Origin: Oceanimonas marisflavi
GTDB lineage: Bacteria > Pseudomonadota > Gammaproteobacteria > Enterobacterales > Aeromonadaceae
DNA: 64,000 bases
Assembly (NCBI RefSeq): GCF_003049725.1
Contig: NZ_QAGM01000020.1
Coordinates: 1-64,000 of the forward strand
Reading direction: 5' to 3'
Below the pieces are notes generated by a model, which saw only the letters and a program-made list of their open reading frames with translations, did no database searches and was not told the origin of the DNA. Below are positions 1 to 8,589 of the stretch, piece after piece (position 1 is the first letter of the stretch; each line of letters begins with the position of its first letter). The position numbers and the translations under genes are program-made.

Positions 1-35
1 GCTTGAAATGCTCTTTAAAGGCGTCGAGAGACATG
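1..35 (-). CDS. ISAs1-family transposase, N-terminal 11 codons
   Basis: Reading from 35 leftwards gives MSLDAFKEHFK, which aligns with MSLDAFSEYFA at the N-terminus of the complete transposase at 1803-2936. The rest of the gene is beyond the window edge. The two proteins are related but not identical, so these are different element variants rather than one recent duplication. Confidence 0.8.
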
Positions 36-127
36 GATTCAGACCTAAAAAGTAAGCATAAGATCACAGCCGGATGACTGCGTCAACCACCTATATTTGT
101 TCAATAAACGTTCACGATCTCGCCCTG
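1..127 (-). mobile_element. Partial ISAs1-family insertion sequence (right end)
   Basis: Only the promoter-side end of the element is in the window. Its outer end reads, on the minus strand, CAGGGCGAGATCGTGAACG, closely matching the terminus of the complete ISAs1-family copy at 1783-3029 (CAGGGCAAGATCATGAACG). The start of its transposase gene is at 35 on the minus strand. Both copies have the same orientation. The expected target duplication partner for bases 128-137 lies outside the window, so intactness cannot be judged. Confidence 0.85.
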
Positions 128-180
128 AATTGAAGGGCTTGCTTGATGAAGATGTAGATAACGAGTAAAGCTGTGTAGAT

Positions 181-315
181 AGTGAGCATGCTCATTTTGA
201 TCACGGAGTAGTTGCTCTAAAAGAGAGGAAATGATCGTATATCAGGGCGTTATGAAATTTACCGAGAGCGGGTGTCTGAACATATATGAGCACGCTCACT
301 ATTAAAATGTTAGGC
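181..315 (+). repeat. Inverted repeat ending in an integron-type core site
   Basis: Bases 181-195 and 286-300 are near-perfect inverted copies (AGTGAGCATGCTCAT against ATGAGCACGCTCACT, one mismatch). Eight bases further on is GTTAGGC (309-315), which fits the GTTRRRY core of an integron cassette junction. A matching upstream RYYYAAC box is not clear, so this may be a damaged attC site or an unrelated hairpin. No gene is visible from 128 to 363. Confidence 0.35.
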
Positions 316-363
316 TTCATGTCGACAATTTCGTAAGTTCACAATTATTGAAAAGGACAAGTT

Positions 364-705
364 ATGAGAATTGAAGAAAAAATCTTAGATTATCAATTGG
401 AGCACGGAGTTTTTGATAATGCAAAATTTGCGGGGGCTGAAGGAATTGCTAAACGTGCAGTAACGCAAGGTTTTAGTACGTTATCTCCCAAACAAAAAAC
501 GGTACTTGCTCCTTATCTTTCAAAAACATGTTCAGGTGTCACGGATCCAGGAGGACATCATAATAACTGTTCTGCTAAGTTAGAAGGTGAGGCGCTTTTA
601 GATGCATATCACCGATGTGATGATGCAGAGTTTTTAGTTTGCGACAGTTGTGATAATGAAGAGGGTTATTATGCCCGTCAATGGGACAGAATATCCCGAG
701 AATAG
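364..705 (+). CDS. Hypothetical cassette protein, 113 aa
   Basis: The protein is unknown. The ATG is preceded by AAAAGGA at a normal distance, and the stop codon sits one base before the R'' box of the attC-like site at 707, the tight packing typical of integron gene cassettes. The C-terminal half has several Cys and His residues (TCSGVTDPGGHHNNC, then CDDAEFLVCDSC), which could bind zinc; that is inference. There is no signal peptide or membrane segment. It is more AT-rich than the core genes of the window, consistent with acquisition by transfer. Confidence 0.6.
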   Translation: MRIEEKILDYQLEHGVFDNAKFAGAEGIAKRAVTQGFSTLSPKQKTVLAPYLSKTCSGVTDPGGHHNNCSAKLEGEALLDAYHRCDDAEFLVCDSCDNEEGYYARQWDRISRE

Positions 706-706
706 A

Positions 707-766
707 GCCTAACAAGGCCAGCCAGCAGGGACGCAGTAAACTGCGCCCCTGCTGGCAGCGTTATAA
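707..766 (+). repeat. attC-like cassette recombination site
   Basis: Starts with GCCTAAC (707-713, fits RYYYAAC) followed by AAGG. A long imperfect palindrome lies in the middle: GCCAGCAGGGACGCAG at 721-736 pairs with CTGCGCCCCTGCTGGC at 741-756 with one mismatch. It ends in GCGTTATAA (GTT at 760). Length (60 bp) and layout match short attC sites, although the right core is GTTATAA rather than the canonical GTTRRRY. Confidence 0.7.
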
Positions 767-791
767 ATTTCTCACATAAATTTGGAGCCTT

Positions 792-1070
792 ATGATCAAA
801 GTCAAGAAAAGAATGGTTCAAGCAACCTTGGCCTTGTTGAACGTTGCATTGGTCACTTCATGTGCATCCGTAAGTGTTAATGAATACCCAAATATTACAA
901 TTAACAAAGAAAAGAAAGTAGAAACTATTAAATTCACCCATTCACAATCTTCTAGAAATGAAAAGAGTGCTGCATGCGTGCTTGAGAATGTTGAGAATAA
1001 GGAAATTCCGATAGAGGTTGGTTGCAGAAAGGATACAATCATCAGCAGAGTCAATGTTATCTATGGCTAG
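792..1070 (+). CDS. Putative small lipoprotein, 92 aa
   Basis: No family is recognised. The N-terminus is a lipoprotein signal: basic MIKVKKR, a hydrophobic stretch, then the lipobox LVTSC around residues 20-24, so the mature protein would be a lipid-anchored periplasmic peptide of about 69 residues. Two further Cys (CVLENVENKEIPIEVGC) could form a disulfide. A GGAG ribosome site lies 7 nt before the ATG. The stop codon overlaps the likely start region of the next gene, so the two genes look translationally coupled within one cassette. Confidence 0.6.
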   Translation: MIKVKKRMVQATLALLNVALVTSCASVSVNEYPNITINKEKKVETIKFTHSQSSRNEKSAACVLENVENKEIPIEVGCRKDTIISRVNVIYG

Positions 1071-1509
1071 TAAGATGGCATGTGATGCCATCTCATACAC
1101 GACACCCAATCAGCTAACTATCCTCGGGCTACTTGCAAACGTTCTTTATATTCAACCTAACGGTCTTATTCACGAGTCCCAGCATATGCCTTGGCTGCAA
1201 GCAAGGCTGGCTCCATTTTTGAGTGTCAATCCAAACCATATGGACTATACACACTTGGAATCGTTGTCTTGCCTGAAATTCGAACCCTTTATCACAAGGG
1301 ATCTGTCTCAAATCCTTAATCAAAAAATGGGCAATGGTTTTAATTACGAACAATTCAAGACAAGCCAGCTAGGAGAAAAGATGTTGTCCGTTTGGGAGGG
1401 GGGATCACTTAAAAGCTGTCAACTTACATCTGTGGGGCAAATACTTGGAATGATGGTCAGTGACCAATATGTGGGTGGCAAAACCAGCATGTCAGGCTGG
1501 GGAGCATAA
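1054..1509 (+). CDS. Hypothetical protein, about 151 aa, second gene of the cassette
   Basis: An open frame runs back to a TTG at 1018, but ATG codons at 1054 (MLSMASK) and 1063 (MASK) overlap the end of the preceding gene by 17 or 8 nt and are better starts; 1054 has GCAGAG upstream. The sequence MACDAISYTTPNQLTILG looks like part of a larger soluble protein. It gives a faint impression of the LPO_1073/Vpar_1526-type family, but I cannot confirm that. No signal peptide or membrane helix is clear. It ends 4 bases before the next attC-like site. Confidence 0.5.
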   Translation: MLSMASKMACDAISYTTPNQLTILGLLANVLYIQPNGLIHESQHMPWLQARLAPFLSVNPNHMDYTHLESLSCLKFEPFITRDLSQILNQKMGNGFNYEQFKTSQLGEKMLSVWEGGSLKSCQLTSVGQILGMMVSDQYVGGKTSMSGWGA

Positions 1510-1513
1510 TCCC

Positions 1514-1591
1514 TTCTAACAAGGCTATCAAATTCGCTCCCTGCGGTCGCCGGACGCTCGCAAGCTCGCGCCGTTTATGGCGGCGTTAGTC
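1514..1591 (+). repeat. attC-like cassette recombination site
   Basis: Begins TTCTAACAAGGC (AAC at 1518-1520) and ends GCGTTAGTC, with GTTAGTC at 1585-1591 fitting GTTRRRY. The interior (CGCTCCCTGCGGTCGC, then GACGCTCGCAAGCTCGCG) has the GC-rich stem pattern common in attC sites of marine and pseudomonad integrons. Length is 78 bp. It separates the two-gene cassette from the cysteine-rich gene at 1611. Confidence 0.75.
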
Positions 1592-1772
1592 CTTAAAATA
1601 AAGGTGAATTATGAAACCCAAATTCATATCTGAGGTAACATGCCCAAAGTGCGGTCACAGGGAAACGGAGACCATGCCAGAGGATGCTTGCCAGTATTTT
1701 TATGAATGTAAAAACTGCAAAGCCATGCTTAAACCCAGGCATGGCGATTGCTGTGTATTTTGTTCTTATGGA

Positions 1773-1782
1773 GATACACCCT
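1773..1782 (+). repeat. Target-site duplication, left copy
   Basis: GATACACCCT immediately left of the IS is identical to 3030-3039 immediately right of it. Ten bases is within the 8-10 bp reported for ISAs1-family insertions. Confidence 0.95.
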
Positions 1783-3029
1783 CAGGGTGAGAGCATGAGT
1801 GATTATTTTTTGCCCAGCGAAGCCAGCCCGGCAATGAACACTTTCTCCAGGTAAGCGCTGTTCATGCTCACCATCTTCTGTTTTCGCCGGATACTGGCCT
1901 TCTTCGAGGTGTCAGCGCGGAGCATATTCAGGGCCATATGCCGGAAGCCAGCGAGGATTTCGGCAGCATTGCCGCGATAAATGGGGCAAGCATCTTCCTT
2001 CATTGAGACGTCCAGAACCCAGTGCAGACTATTTTCAATGCCCCAGTGACCACGAACCGCTGCGGCAAACCGAGCTGTGTCCAGCGCTGCTGAACTGATG
2101 TAGTAACGATACTCCAAAGACGGCGTGCCTGACTTACCCTGGCGATAGCCGATGGCAACGCCCAGTGTCGTCATGCCCGCCCATTCGGGAAACTCGTTAC
2201 GCAGCACATCCGCTGGCAGAACATGGTACTCCCGGGCTTCGATACGGCCATGCCCCTGCTCGATGGTGACGTTTTCCGGATTGATTTCCGCGCTGTGTAC
2301 CGGGCGAAGCTCACGCTGCACAGCCTGATGCAACCGCTCCTGGTTGTCTTTTACTGCCAGCAGGTAATCGCCGCCCTGGTTGATAATGGCCTCTGCAATC
2401 TTGGTCTGGCAGCCCATGGCATCAATAGAAACCAAGCAGCCGTTGATATCCAGCAGGCTTATCAGCGCGGGGATGGCCGTGATTTCATTGGATTTGGCCT
2501 CGGTTTTCAGTTGCCCCATGACGACCTTGTTATCGACCGCAAAGGCACTGACCATGTGGATGGCTGAGCACCTGTCCTCACGGTCATAGGAGCCCCGTAA
2601 GGTTTTGCCATCAATGGCAATCAGCTCATGGCCGGTCCGCTCATTGACCGATTGTGCCCACTGAATAAAACACTGTTGGAACTCGGCCGGGTCAAGGGCG
2701 GAGACGATACGGGCGATGGTGTCATGAACCGGCAAGCCATTGGGAAACAGGCCTTTACTCTGAAACCAGTCGAGGTGTGCCTCACCGAAGTCTTCGATGT
2801 CCTCCCACCCTTCGGCACCGGCGATGACGGCACAGACCGTCAGGAACAGCACATCGAACAGCGGGTAACGGATTTTGGCCGTCTGGCGGGGATCTTTCAG
2901 TGCAGCAAAGTACTCGGAAAAGGCATCCAGGCTCATAGTCGTACTCCCAAAAGGGAGTATAAGATCACAAGTCGATCAGCGGGTCAAATCACCCCATACT
3001 GGTCATAAAACGTTCATGATCTTGCCCTG
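1783..3029 (-). mobile_element. Complete ISAs1-family insertion sequence
   Basis: The 1247-bp element is bounded by imperfect terminal inverted repeats: the left end reads CAGGGTGAGAGCATGA and the right end, on the minus strand, CAGGGCAAGATCATGA. Perfect 10-bp direct repeats (GATACACCCT) flank it. It carries a single transposase gene on the minus strand. The intact duplication and reading frame suggest a relatively recent insertion. It has the same orientation as the partial element at the left edge. Confidence 0.95.
1803..2936 (-). CDS. ISAs1-family DDE transposase
   Basis: The 377-aa protein is full length for the family and catalyses transposition of its own element by DDE chemistry. Candidate catalytic acidic residues lie in AIDGKTLRGS, SIDAMGCQ and GIENSLHWVLDV, the last being the characteristic Y/H-W-x-IEN-LHWVLDV block of the ISAs1/H-repeat group. 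The N-terminus (FDVLFLTVCAVIAGAEGWEDIEDFG) is the usual N-terminal domain. The start is the ATG at 2936. No frameshift is seen, so the enzyme should be functional. Confidence 0.95.
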   Translation of the reverse strand: MSLDAFSEYFAALKDPRQTAKIRYPLFDVLFLTVCAVIAGAEGWEDIEDFGEAHLDWFQSKGLFPNGLPVHDTIARIVSALDPAEFQQCFIQWAQSVNERTGHELIAIDGKTLRGSYDREDRCSAIHMVSAFAVDNKVVMGQLKTEAKSNEITAIPALISLLDINGCLVSIDAMGCQTKIAEAIINQGGDYLLAVKDNQERLHQAVQRELRPVHSAEINPENVTIEQGHGRIEAREYHVLPADVLRNEFPEWAGMTTLGVAIGYRQGKSGTPSLEYRYYISSAALDTARFAAAVRGHWGIENSLHWVLDVSMKEDACPIYRGNAAEILAGFRHMALNMLRADTSKKASIRRKQKMVSMNSAYLEKVFIAGLASLGKK

Positions 3030-3039
3030 GATACACCCT
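3030..3039 (+). repeat. Target-site duplication, right copy
   Basis: GATACACCCT, identical to 1773-1782, directly abutting the right terminal repeat of the IS. Confidence 0.95.
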
Positions 3040-3146
3040 GTCCTCCGGTACAGCGGGGCCAATCGTGTTGTTAATTGGAGATTGGCTGTGTGATGACATA
3101 CTTTGCTGAGTTTACGTCAGCGTTCGTTGCGCTTTGTCGGCCCTGA

Positions 3147-3174
3147 TTGCGACCCCGTTTGCACCTGATAGAAT
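3147..3174 (+). promoter_or_regulatory. Putative sigma70 promoter for the M14-GNAT operon
   Basis: TTGCGA (3147-3152), a 16-base spacer and TAGAAT (3169-3174) would start transcription near 3181, about 26 nt before the ATG at 3207. It lies outside the IS, at the beginning of the core chromosome. Found by inspection only. Confidence 0.4.
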
Positions 3175-3206
3175 GCCCGAAAGCATTGATTACCCGGAGA
3201 CATCAC

Positions 3207-4115
3207 ATGAATACCTATCCCATTGGCACTCCCAATACCCCCTGGGGCGAGGCGGAGCGCGCCGCGTGGCGGGCACTGCAGCGCCGCCAGCGCAGTTATC
3301 AGACCGAAGTGCTTACGGTAATTGAGCGCCTGCGCTCGCGCTTTGAGGTGCAGTCCTACGACGAGCTGAATTACGGCGATGAGCGTTTTCCGCTGATGGC
3401 TATTCGTAACCACTGGCAGCATGATTTGCCGGTGGTGCTGGTCACCGGCGGGGTGCACGGTTATGAAACCAGTGGGGTGCACGGGGCGCTGCAGTTTGTG
3501 GAGCAGCATGCCGGGCGTTATGCCGGCCGGGTGAATCTGCTGGTGGCACCCTGTGTCAGCCCCTGGGCTTATGAGCGTATTCATCGCTGGAACGCCAACG
3601 CGGTGGATCCGAACCGTTCGTTCAGGGAAAACAGTCCGGCGGCTGAGTCGGCAGCATTGCTGCAGCTGGTGGCGCCGGTGCGTGAGCAAGTGTTGCTGCA
3701 TATCGATCTGCACGAGACCACGGATACCGATGAAAGCGAGTTCCGCCCGGCGCTGGCAGCGCGGGACGGCAAGCCCTATGAGCCCTGTGGCATTCCCGAT
3801 GGTTTTTATCTGGTGGATGACAGCGAACAGCCGCAGCCTGAGTTCCAGCAGGCGGTGATAAAGGCAGTGGAGGAGGTGACGCATATTGCCCCGGCGGATG
3901 ACAAGGGCGAGATCATCGGCTCCCCCGTGGTGGCTAGAGGCGTGATTGAATATCCGCTCACAAAACTTGGCCTGTGTGCCGGCATCACCAATGCCCGCTA
4001 CAAGACCACCACGGAAGTGTACCCCGACAGCCCCCGTGCTACGCCCGAACAGTGCAATGCCGCTCAGGTGGCGGCGGTGTGTGCGGCCATTGATTATGCG
4101 CTGGCCCATGATTAA
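3207..4115 (+). CDS. M14-family zinc carboxypeptidase / aspartoacylase-like hydrolase
   Basis: The 302-aa protein belongs to the M14 / succinylglutamate desuccinylase-aspartoacylase superfamily. The zinc site is visible: GGVHGYETSG around residues 81-90 supplies the HxxE pair (H84, E87), and LLHIDLHET around 163-171 supplies the third histidine. DPNRSF is a substrate-binding segment, and the Glu of IEYPLTK may be the catalytic base. The open frame extends 20 codons upstream, but the ATG at 3207 has GGAGA at the right distance and begins the conserved sequence. There is no signal peptide, so it is probably cytoplasmic. The substrate is unknown. Its last 8 bases overlap the next gene. Confidence 0.8.
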   Translation: MNTYPIGTPNTPWGEAERAAWRALQRRQRSYQTEVLTVIERLRSRFEVQSYDELNYGDERFPLMAIRNHWQHDLPVVLVTGGVHGYETSGVHGALQFVEQHAGRYAGRVNLLVAPCVSPWAYERIHRWNANAVDPNRSFRENSPAAESAALLQLVAPVREQVLLHIDLHETTDTDESEFRPALAARDGKPYEPCGIPDGFYLVDDSEQPQPEFQQAVIKAVEEVTHIAPADDKGEIIGSPVVARGVIEYPLTKLGLCAGITNARYKTTTEVYPDSPRATPEQCNAAQVAAVCAAIDYALAHD

Positions 4116-4602
4116 GCCCATTACACGTTCGGAGTTTGAATCCTTCTGGCCCGAGTTCTTCCGGGTGATTCAGGCGCAGGAGACCTACGTCTTTGCGCCG
4201 GATATGAGCCTGGAGCAGGCGTATGAGTTGTGGTGCGAGCTGCCGCTGAAGACCTTTGTGTATGTGGAGCAGGGGGAGGTGCTGGGCTCTTATTACATCA
4301 AGGCCAATGCCGCCGGGCCGGGCAGCCATGTGTGCAACTGCGGTTATATGGTGTCTGAGCAGGCCAGAGGCAAGGGCATTGCTCAGGCGCTGTGCGAGCA
4401 TTCCCAGCAGCAGGCGCTGGCCCTTGGCTTTAAGGCCATGCAGTTTAACAGTGTGGTGTCCACCAACGAGGTGGCGGTACGGCTTTGGCAAAAGCTCGGC
4501 TTTGATATTGTTGGCCGGGTGCCCAGGGCGTACCGGCATGCACGGCTGGGGTATGTGGATACCTTTGTGATGTACAAATGGCTGGCTGACGATGCAGGTT
4601 GA
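4108..4602 (+). CDS. GNAT-family N-acetyltransferase
   Basis: This 164-aa single-domain GNAT protein transfers an acetyl group from acetyl-CoA to an amine; the target is unknown. The acetyl-CoA pyrophosphate loop (motif A) is EQARGKGIAQALCEHSQQQA around residues 84-103, and the C-terminal strand pattern NEVAVRLWQKLGFDIVGRVP is typical. The open frame reaches back to 3946 inside the upstream gene, but the ATG at 4108 overlaps that gene's stop and gives the normal family length. It also overlaps the downstream GNAT gene, indicating one operon. Confidence 0.85.
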   Translation: MIKPITRSEFESFWPEFFRVIQAQETYVFAPDMSLEQAYELWCELPLKTFVYVEQGEVLGSYYIKANAAGPGSHVCNCGYMVSEQARGKGIAQALCEHSQQQALALGFKAMQFNSVVSTNEVAVRLWQKLGFDIVGRVPRAYRHARLGYVDTFVMYKWLADDAG

Positions 4603-4996
4603 AGTGTTAACCATTGAAGAAGTGCTGCCGGTGCGCCATGAGGTATTGTGGCCGAACGAACCGGTGGCATTTTGCCGTGTGGCGGAAGACGATGTCGGTG
4701 AGCATTTTGGCGTGCGCCAAAACGGAGAAGTGATTTGCGTGGCCTCGGTGTTTTTTGAGGGGGACACGGCGCGGCTGCGCAAATTTGCCAACAGCACCGA
4801 GTGCCAGGGGCAGGGCGTTGGCTCTGCGGTGCTTGAGTTTTTGATTGAGCATTTGCGTGCAAGAGGCGTGCGGGTGTTCTGGTTTGATGCTCGGGCCTCG
4901 GCCCTGGATTTTTATCAGCGGTTTGGTTTTGCGGTGGAAGGAGAGCGGTTTTACAAGCATGGGGTGGCGTATTATCGCATGAGCCGGGTGTTGTAA
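4592..4996 (+). CDS. GNAT-family N-acetyltransferase (ElaA-like)
   Basis: The 134-aa GNAT protein resembles small ElaA/YitH-type enzymes. LRKFANSTECQGQGVGSAVL around residues 65-84 holds the acetyl-CoA loop (Q-G-x-G-V-G-S), followed by FDARASALDFYQRFGFAVEG, the conserved C-terminal half. The start overlaps the end of the previous acetyltransferase by 11 bases, so translation is probably coupled. The substrate is not predictable. No terminator is obvious directly downstream; a short palindromic repeat follows at 5071. Confidence 0.85.
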   Translation: MQVEVLTIEEVLPVRHEVLWPNEPVAFCRVAEDDVGEHFGVRQNGEVICVASVFFEGDTARLRKFANSTECQGQGVGSAVLEFLIEHLRARGVRVFWFDARASALDFYQRFGFAVEGERFYKHGVAYYRMSRVL

Positions 4997-5070
4997 GAGT
5001 TTTTAGTTTGTATTTTACATAATGCTTTGTGGTGCGAATTTTTATCTGATGCACCGGGTGAGCCTGAGGA

Positions 5071-5098
5071 ATGGATTCCCGTCTTCGCGGGAATGACG
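5071..5098 (+). repeat. Short dispersed palindromic repeat
   Basis: ATGGATTCCCGTCTTCGCGGG then AATGACG forms a hairpin (TTCCCG/CGGGAA). A relative, ATGGATCCCCGCCTTCGCGGG, is at 53638-53665, with an inverted copy at 53602. Such intergenic repeats are common in gammaproteobacteria. Confidence 0.7.
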
Positions 5099-5217
5099 CA
5101 CTTTACCGGGCATGATGGCCGGAACTCCCTCTTTCTATAATTATTGAACAGGATCGCGCTCATTCCTTGGGGAAAACGGCGTTGTGCCGAGAAGAGATTC
5201 GGCTCAAGGAGGTGGTC

Positions 5218-5549
5218 ATGGTGGATGAAGCGGTACGCAGGTATGTGAAGCGTTTTCTGAAGGTCGGCTTGAACCCTGTCTGCCACACCTGGATGCTAAC
5301 GTCAGGTGGGAGGTGATCGGGCAGAAAACCATTGCCGGGCTCGGTTCCGTGCAGGCGTTCTGTGCTCAGATGACGGAGCAGGGGGCCCCCAACTTTCGGA
5401 ATGAACACATTACTGTTGGAGCACATTCGGTCGTGGTCGAGGGGCGGGAAGTCGATGGTGACGTGAGATACTGCGATGTTTACCACATTAAGAAGGGAAA
5501 GATCGTTTACATCCATTCGTATTGTATTTGCCCAGGCAAGGATGTCTGA
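5218..5549 (+). pseudogene. NTF2/SnoaL-like protein, frameshifted
   Basis: A perfect AAGGAGGT site precedes the ATG at 5218, which opens MVDEAVRRYV and then runs out of frame. The second frame, from about 5247, carries EAFSEGRLEPCLPHLDANVR and continues to 5549, ending in YCDVYHIKKGKIVYIHSYC, a typical NTF2-like beta-sheet ending. Adding one G (GTGGAAG instead of GTGAAG near 5245-5250) would join both parts into a 109-aa NTF2-like protein. Either this is a real one-base deletion or a sequencing error. As it stands, only an N-truncated product from the GTG at 5313 (78 aa) could be made. Function unknown. Confidence 0.7.
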
Positions 5550-5558
5550 ATTGGTATG

Positions 5559-5860
5559 CGTTCCCACGCGGGGCGTGGGAACGAGAAAAGCGGTGCAAGG
5601 AGCTGATTGAGGAGGGAGCGGGGTGTCTGCTTCACGACCGATCAAATGCCATGGATGGCATTTGCCGAACGCCCCACGGAAGGGCTTGAAGCGTGTCGTG
5701 AAGTAGTGCCCCGTGGCCGACGATGGTGCACGGTATTACAGACGGTTTGCGGGATTTCAGGCGGCGGGGTGGCCGGGGGAAGTGTTGGGATTCGCTGCGC
5801 TCATCGCCAACCTGCGGTTAATTCGTTGATTTTGAATAGGTTGCCCCAATAAATTGGGGC
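5559..5860. repeat. Cluster of three hairpins in a gene-free stretch
   Basis: The 320 bases between the NTF2-like gene and the his terminator hold no convincing gene. There are three palindromes: CGTTCCCACGC...GCGTGGGAACG (5559-5583), CAAATGCCAT-GG-ATGGCATTTG (5643-5664) and GCCCCAAT..ATTGGGGC (5843-5860). The first type is a common dispersed repeat in Proteobacteria. An 81-codon open frame across this stretch has no ribosome site and looks spurious. Confidence 0.55.
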
Positions 5861-5872
5861 GTACAGGCGTAC

Positions 5873-5901
5873 TAAAAAGCCGGGCGTGAAACCCGGCTTT
5901 G
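5873..5901 (-). terminator. Rho-independent terminator of the his operon
   Basis: AAAGCCGGG (5876-5884) pairs with CCCGGCTTT (5892-5900). On the minus strand the stem is followed by CTTTTTAGT. It lies directly after the hisIE stop codon at 5906. Confidence 0.85.
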
Positions 5902-5905
5902 CAAG

Positions 5906-6506
5906 TTACTTGCTGTGGCGCTCTTTGAGTTTGGCCATGATGTCGGCTAGTTGCAGGCCTTCCTGCTGCAGCAGCACGGTGAGGTGGTAGAGCAGATCGG
6001 CAGATTCATTCACCAGCTCGTCCTTGTCGTGCACGGTGGCGGCCAGCGCGGTTTCCACGCCTTCTTCACCCACCTTCTGGGCAATGCGCTTGGTGCCGCT
6101 GGCATACAGGCTGGCGGTATAGCTGGACTTGGGATCGGCGCCCTTGCGGCTGGCGATCACCTGTTCCAGCTCGGCCAGAAAGGTCAGGGCCGGGGCCTGT
6201 TGCTCGTTAAAGCAGGACACATTGCCCAGGTGGCAGGTGGGGCCCACCGGCTCGGCCATGACCAGCAGGGTGTCGCTGTCGCAGTCGGTGCTGATGTCTT
6301 TCAGTTTCAGCACATGGCCGGAGCTTTCGCCCTTGGTCCACAGCCGGTTTTTGGTGCGGCTGAAAAAGGTCACCTGGCCGGTTTCCTGGGTTTTGGCGAG
6401 GGCATCCTGGTTCATATAGCCCAGCATCAGCACCCGGCCGCTGTGGCTGTCCTGCACAATTACCGGCATCATGCCGTCCACCTTGTTCCAGTCCAGCTTG
6501 TTGGCA

Positions 6507-6514
<8 letters not shown>
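5906..6514 (-). CDS. hisIE: Phosphoribosyl-AMP cyclohydrolase / phosphoribosyl-ATP pyrophosphatase
   Basis: The bifunctional 202-aa enzyme performs steps 2 and 3 of histidine synthesis. The N-terminal HisI domain (about 1-115) has the conserved [25 protein letters not shown] and the metal-binding DCDSDTLL and CHLG segments. The C-terminal HisE domain (about 116-202) has the pyrophosphatase pattern [11 protein letters not shown] and [14 protein letters not shown]. The N-terminus [20 protein letters not shown] suits the family. The start overlaps the hisF stop by 8 bases. It is the last gene of the operon, with a terminator directly after it. Confidence 0.97.

Positions 6515-8585
<2,071 letters not shown>

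Positions 8586-8589
<4 letters not shown>

Larger units (their letters stand above)
1611..3074 (+). pseudogene. Cysteine-rich GDCCVFCSYG-type small protein, split by an IS
   Basis: The 5' part (1611-1781) encodes a 57-residue zinc-ribbon-like segment with CPKCGH, CKNC and the conspicuous motif GDCCVFCSYGD. Small proteins with this motif are common in cassettes and resistance regions of Proteobacteria; their function is unknown. The ISAs1 element at 1783-3029 interrupts the frame, which now stops at 1788-1790 (59 aa). Deleting the element and one copy of the 10-bp duplication restores the frame into 3040-3074, giving ...GDTPCPPVQRGQSCC and a 68-aa product. That restoration is direct evidence that the insertion is secondary. 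The truncated form lacks only about 11 residues and might still be made. Confidence 0.85.

Noticed and set aside
5607-5852. 81-codon open frame in the repeat-rich gap
   Set aside because: It has no ribosome site, spans palindromic repeats and has no plausible protein character.
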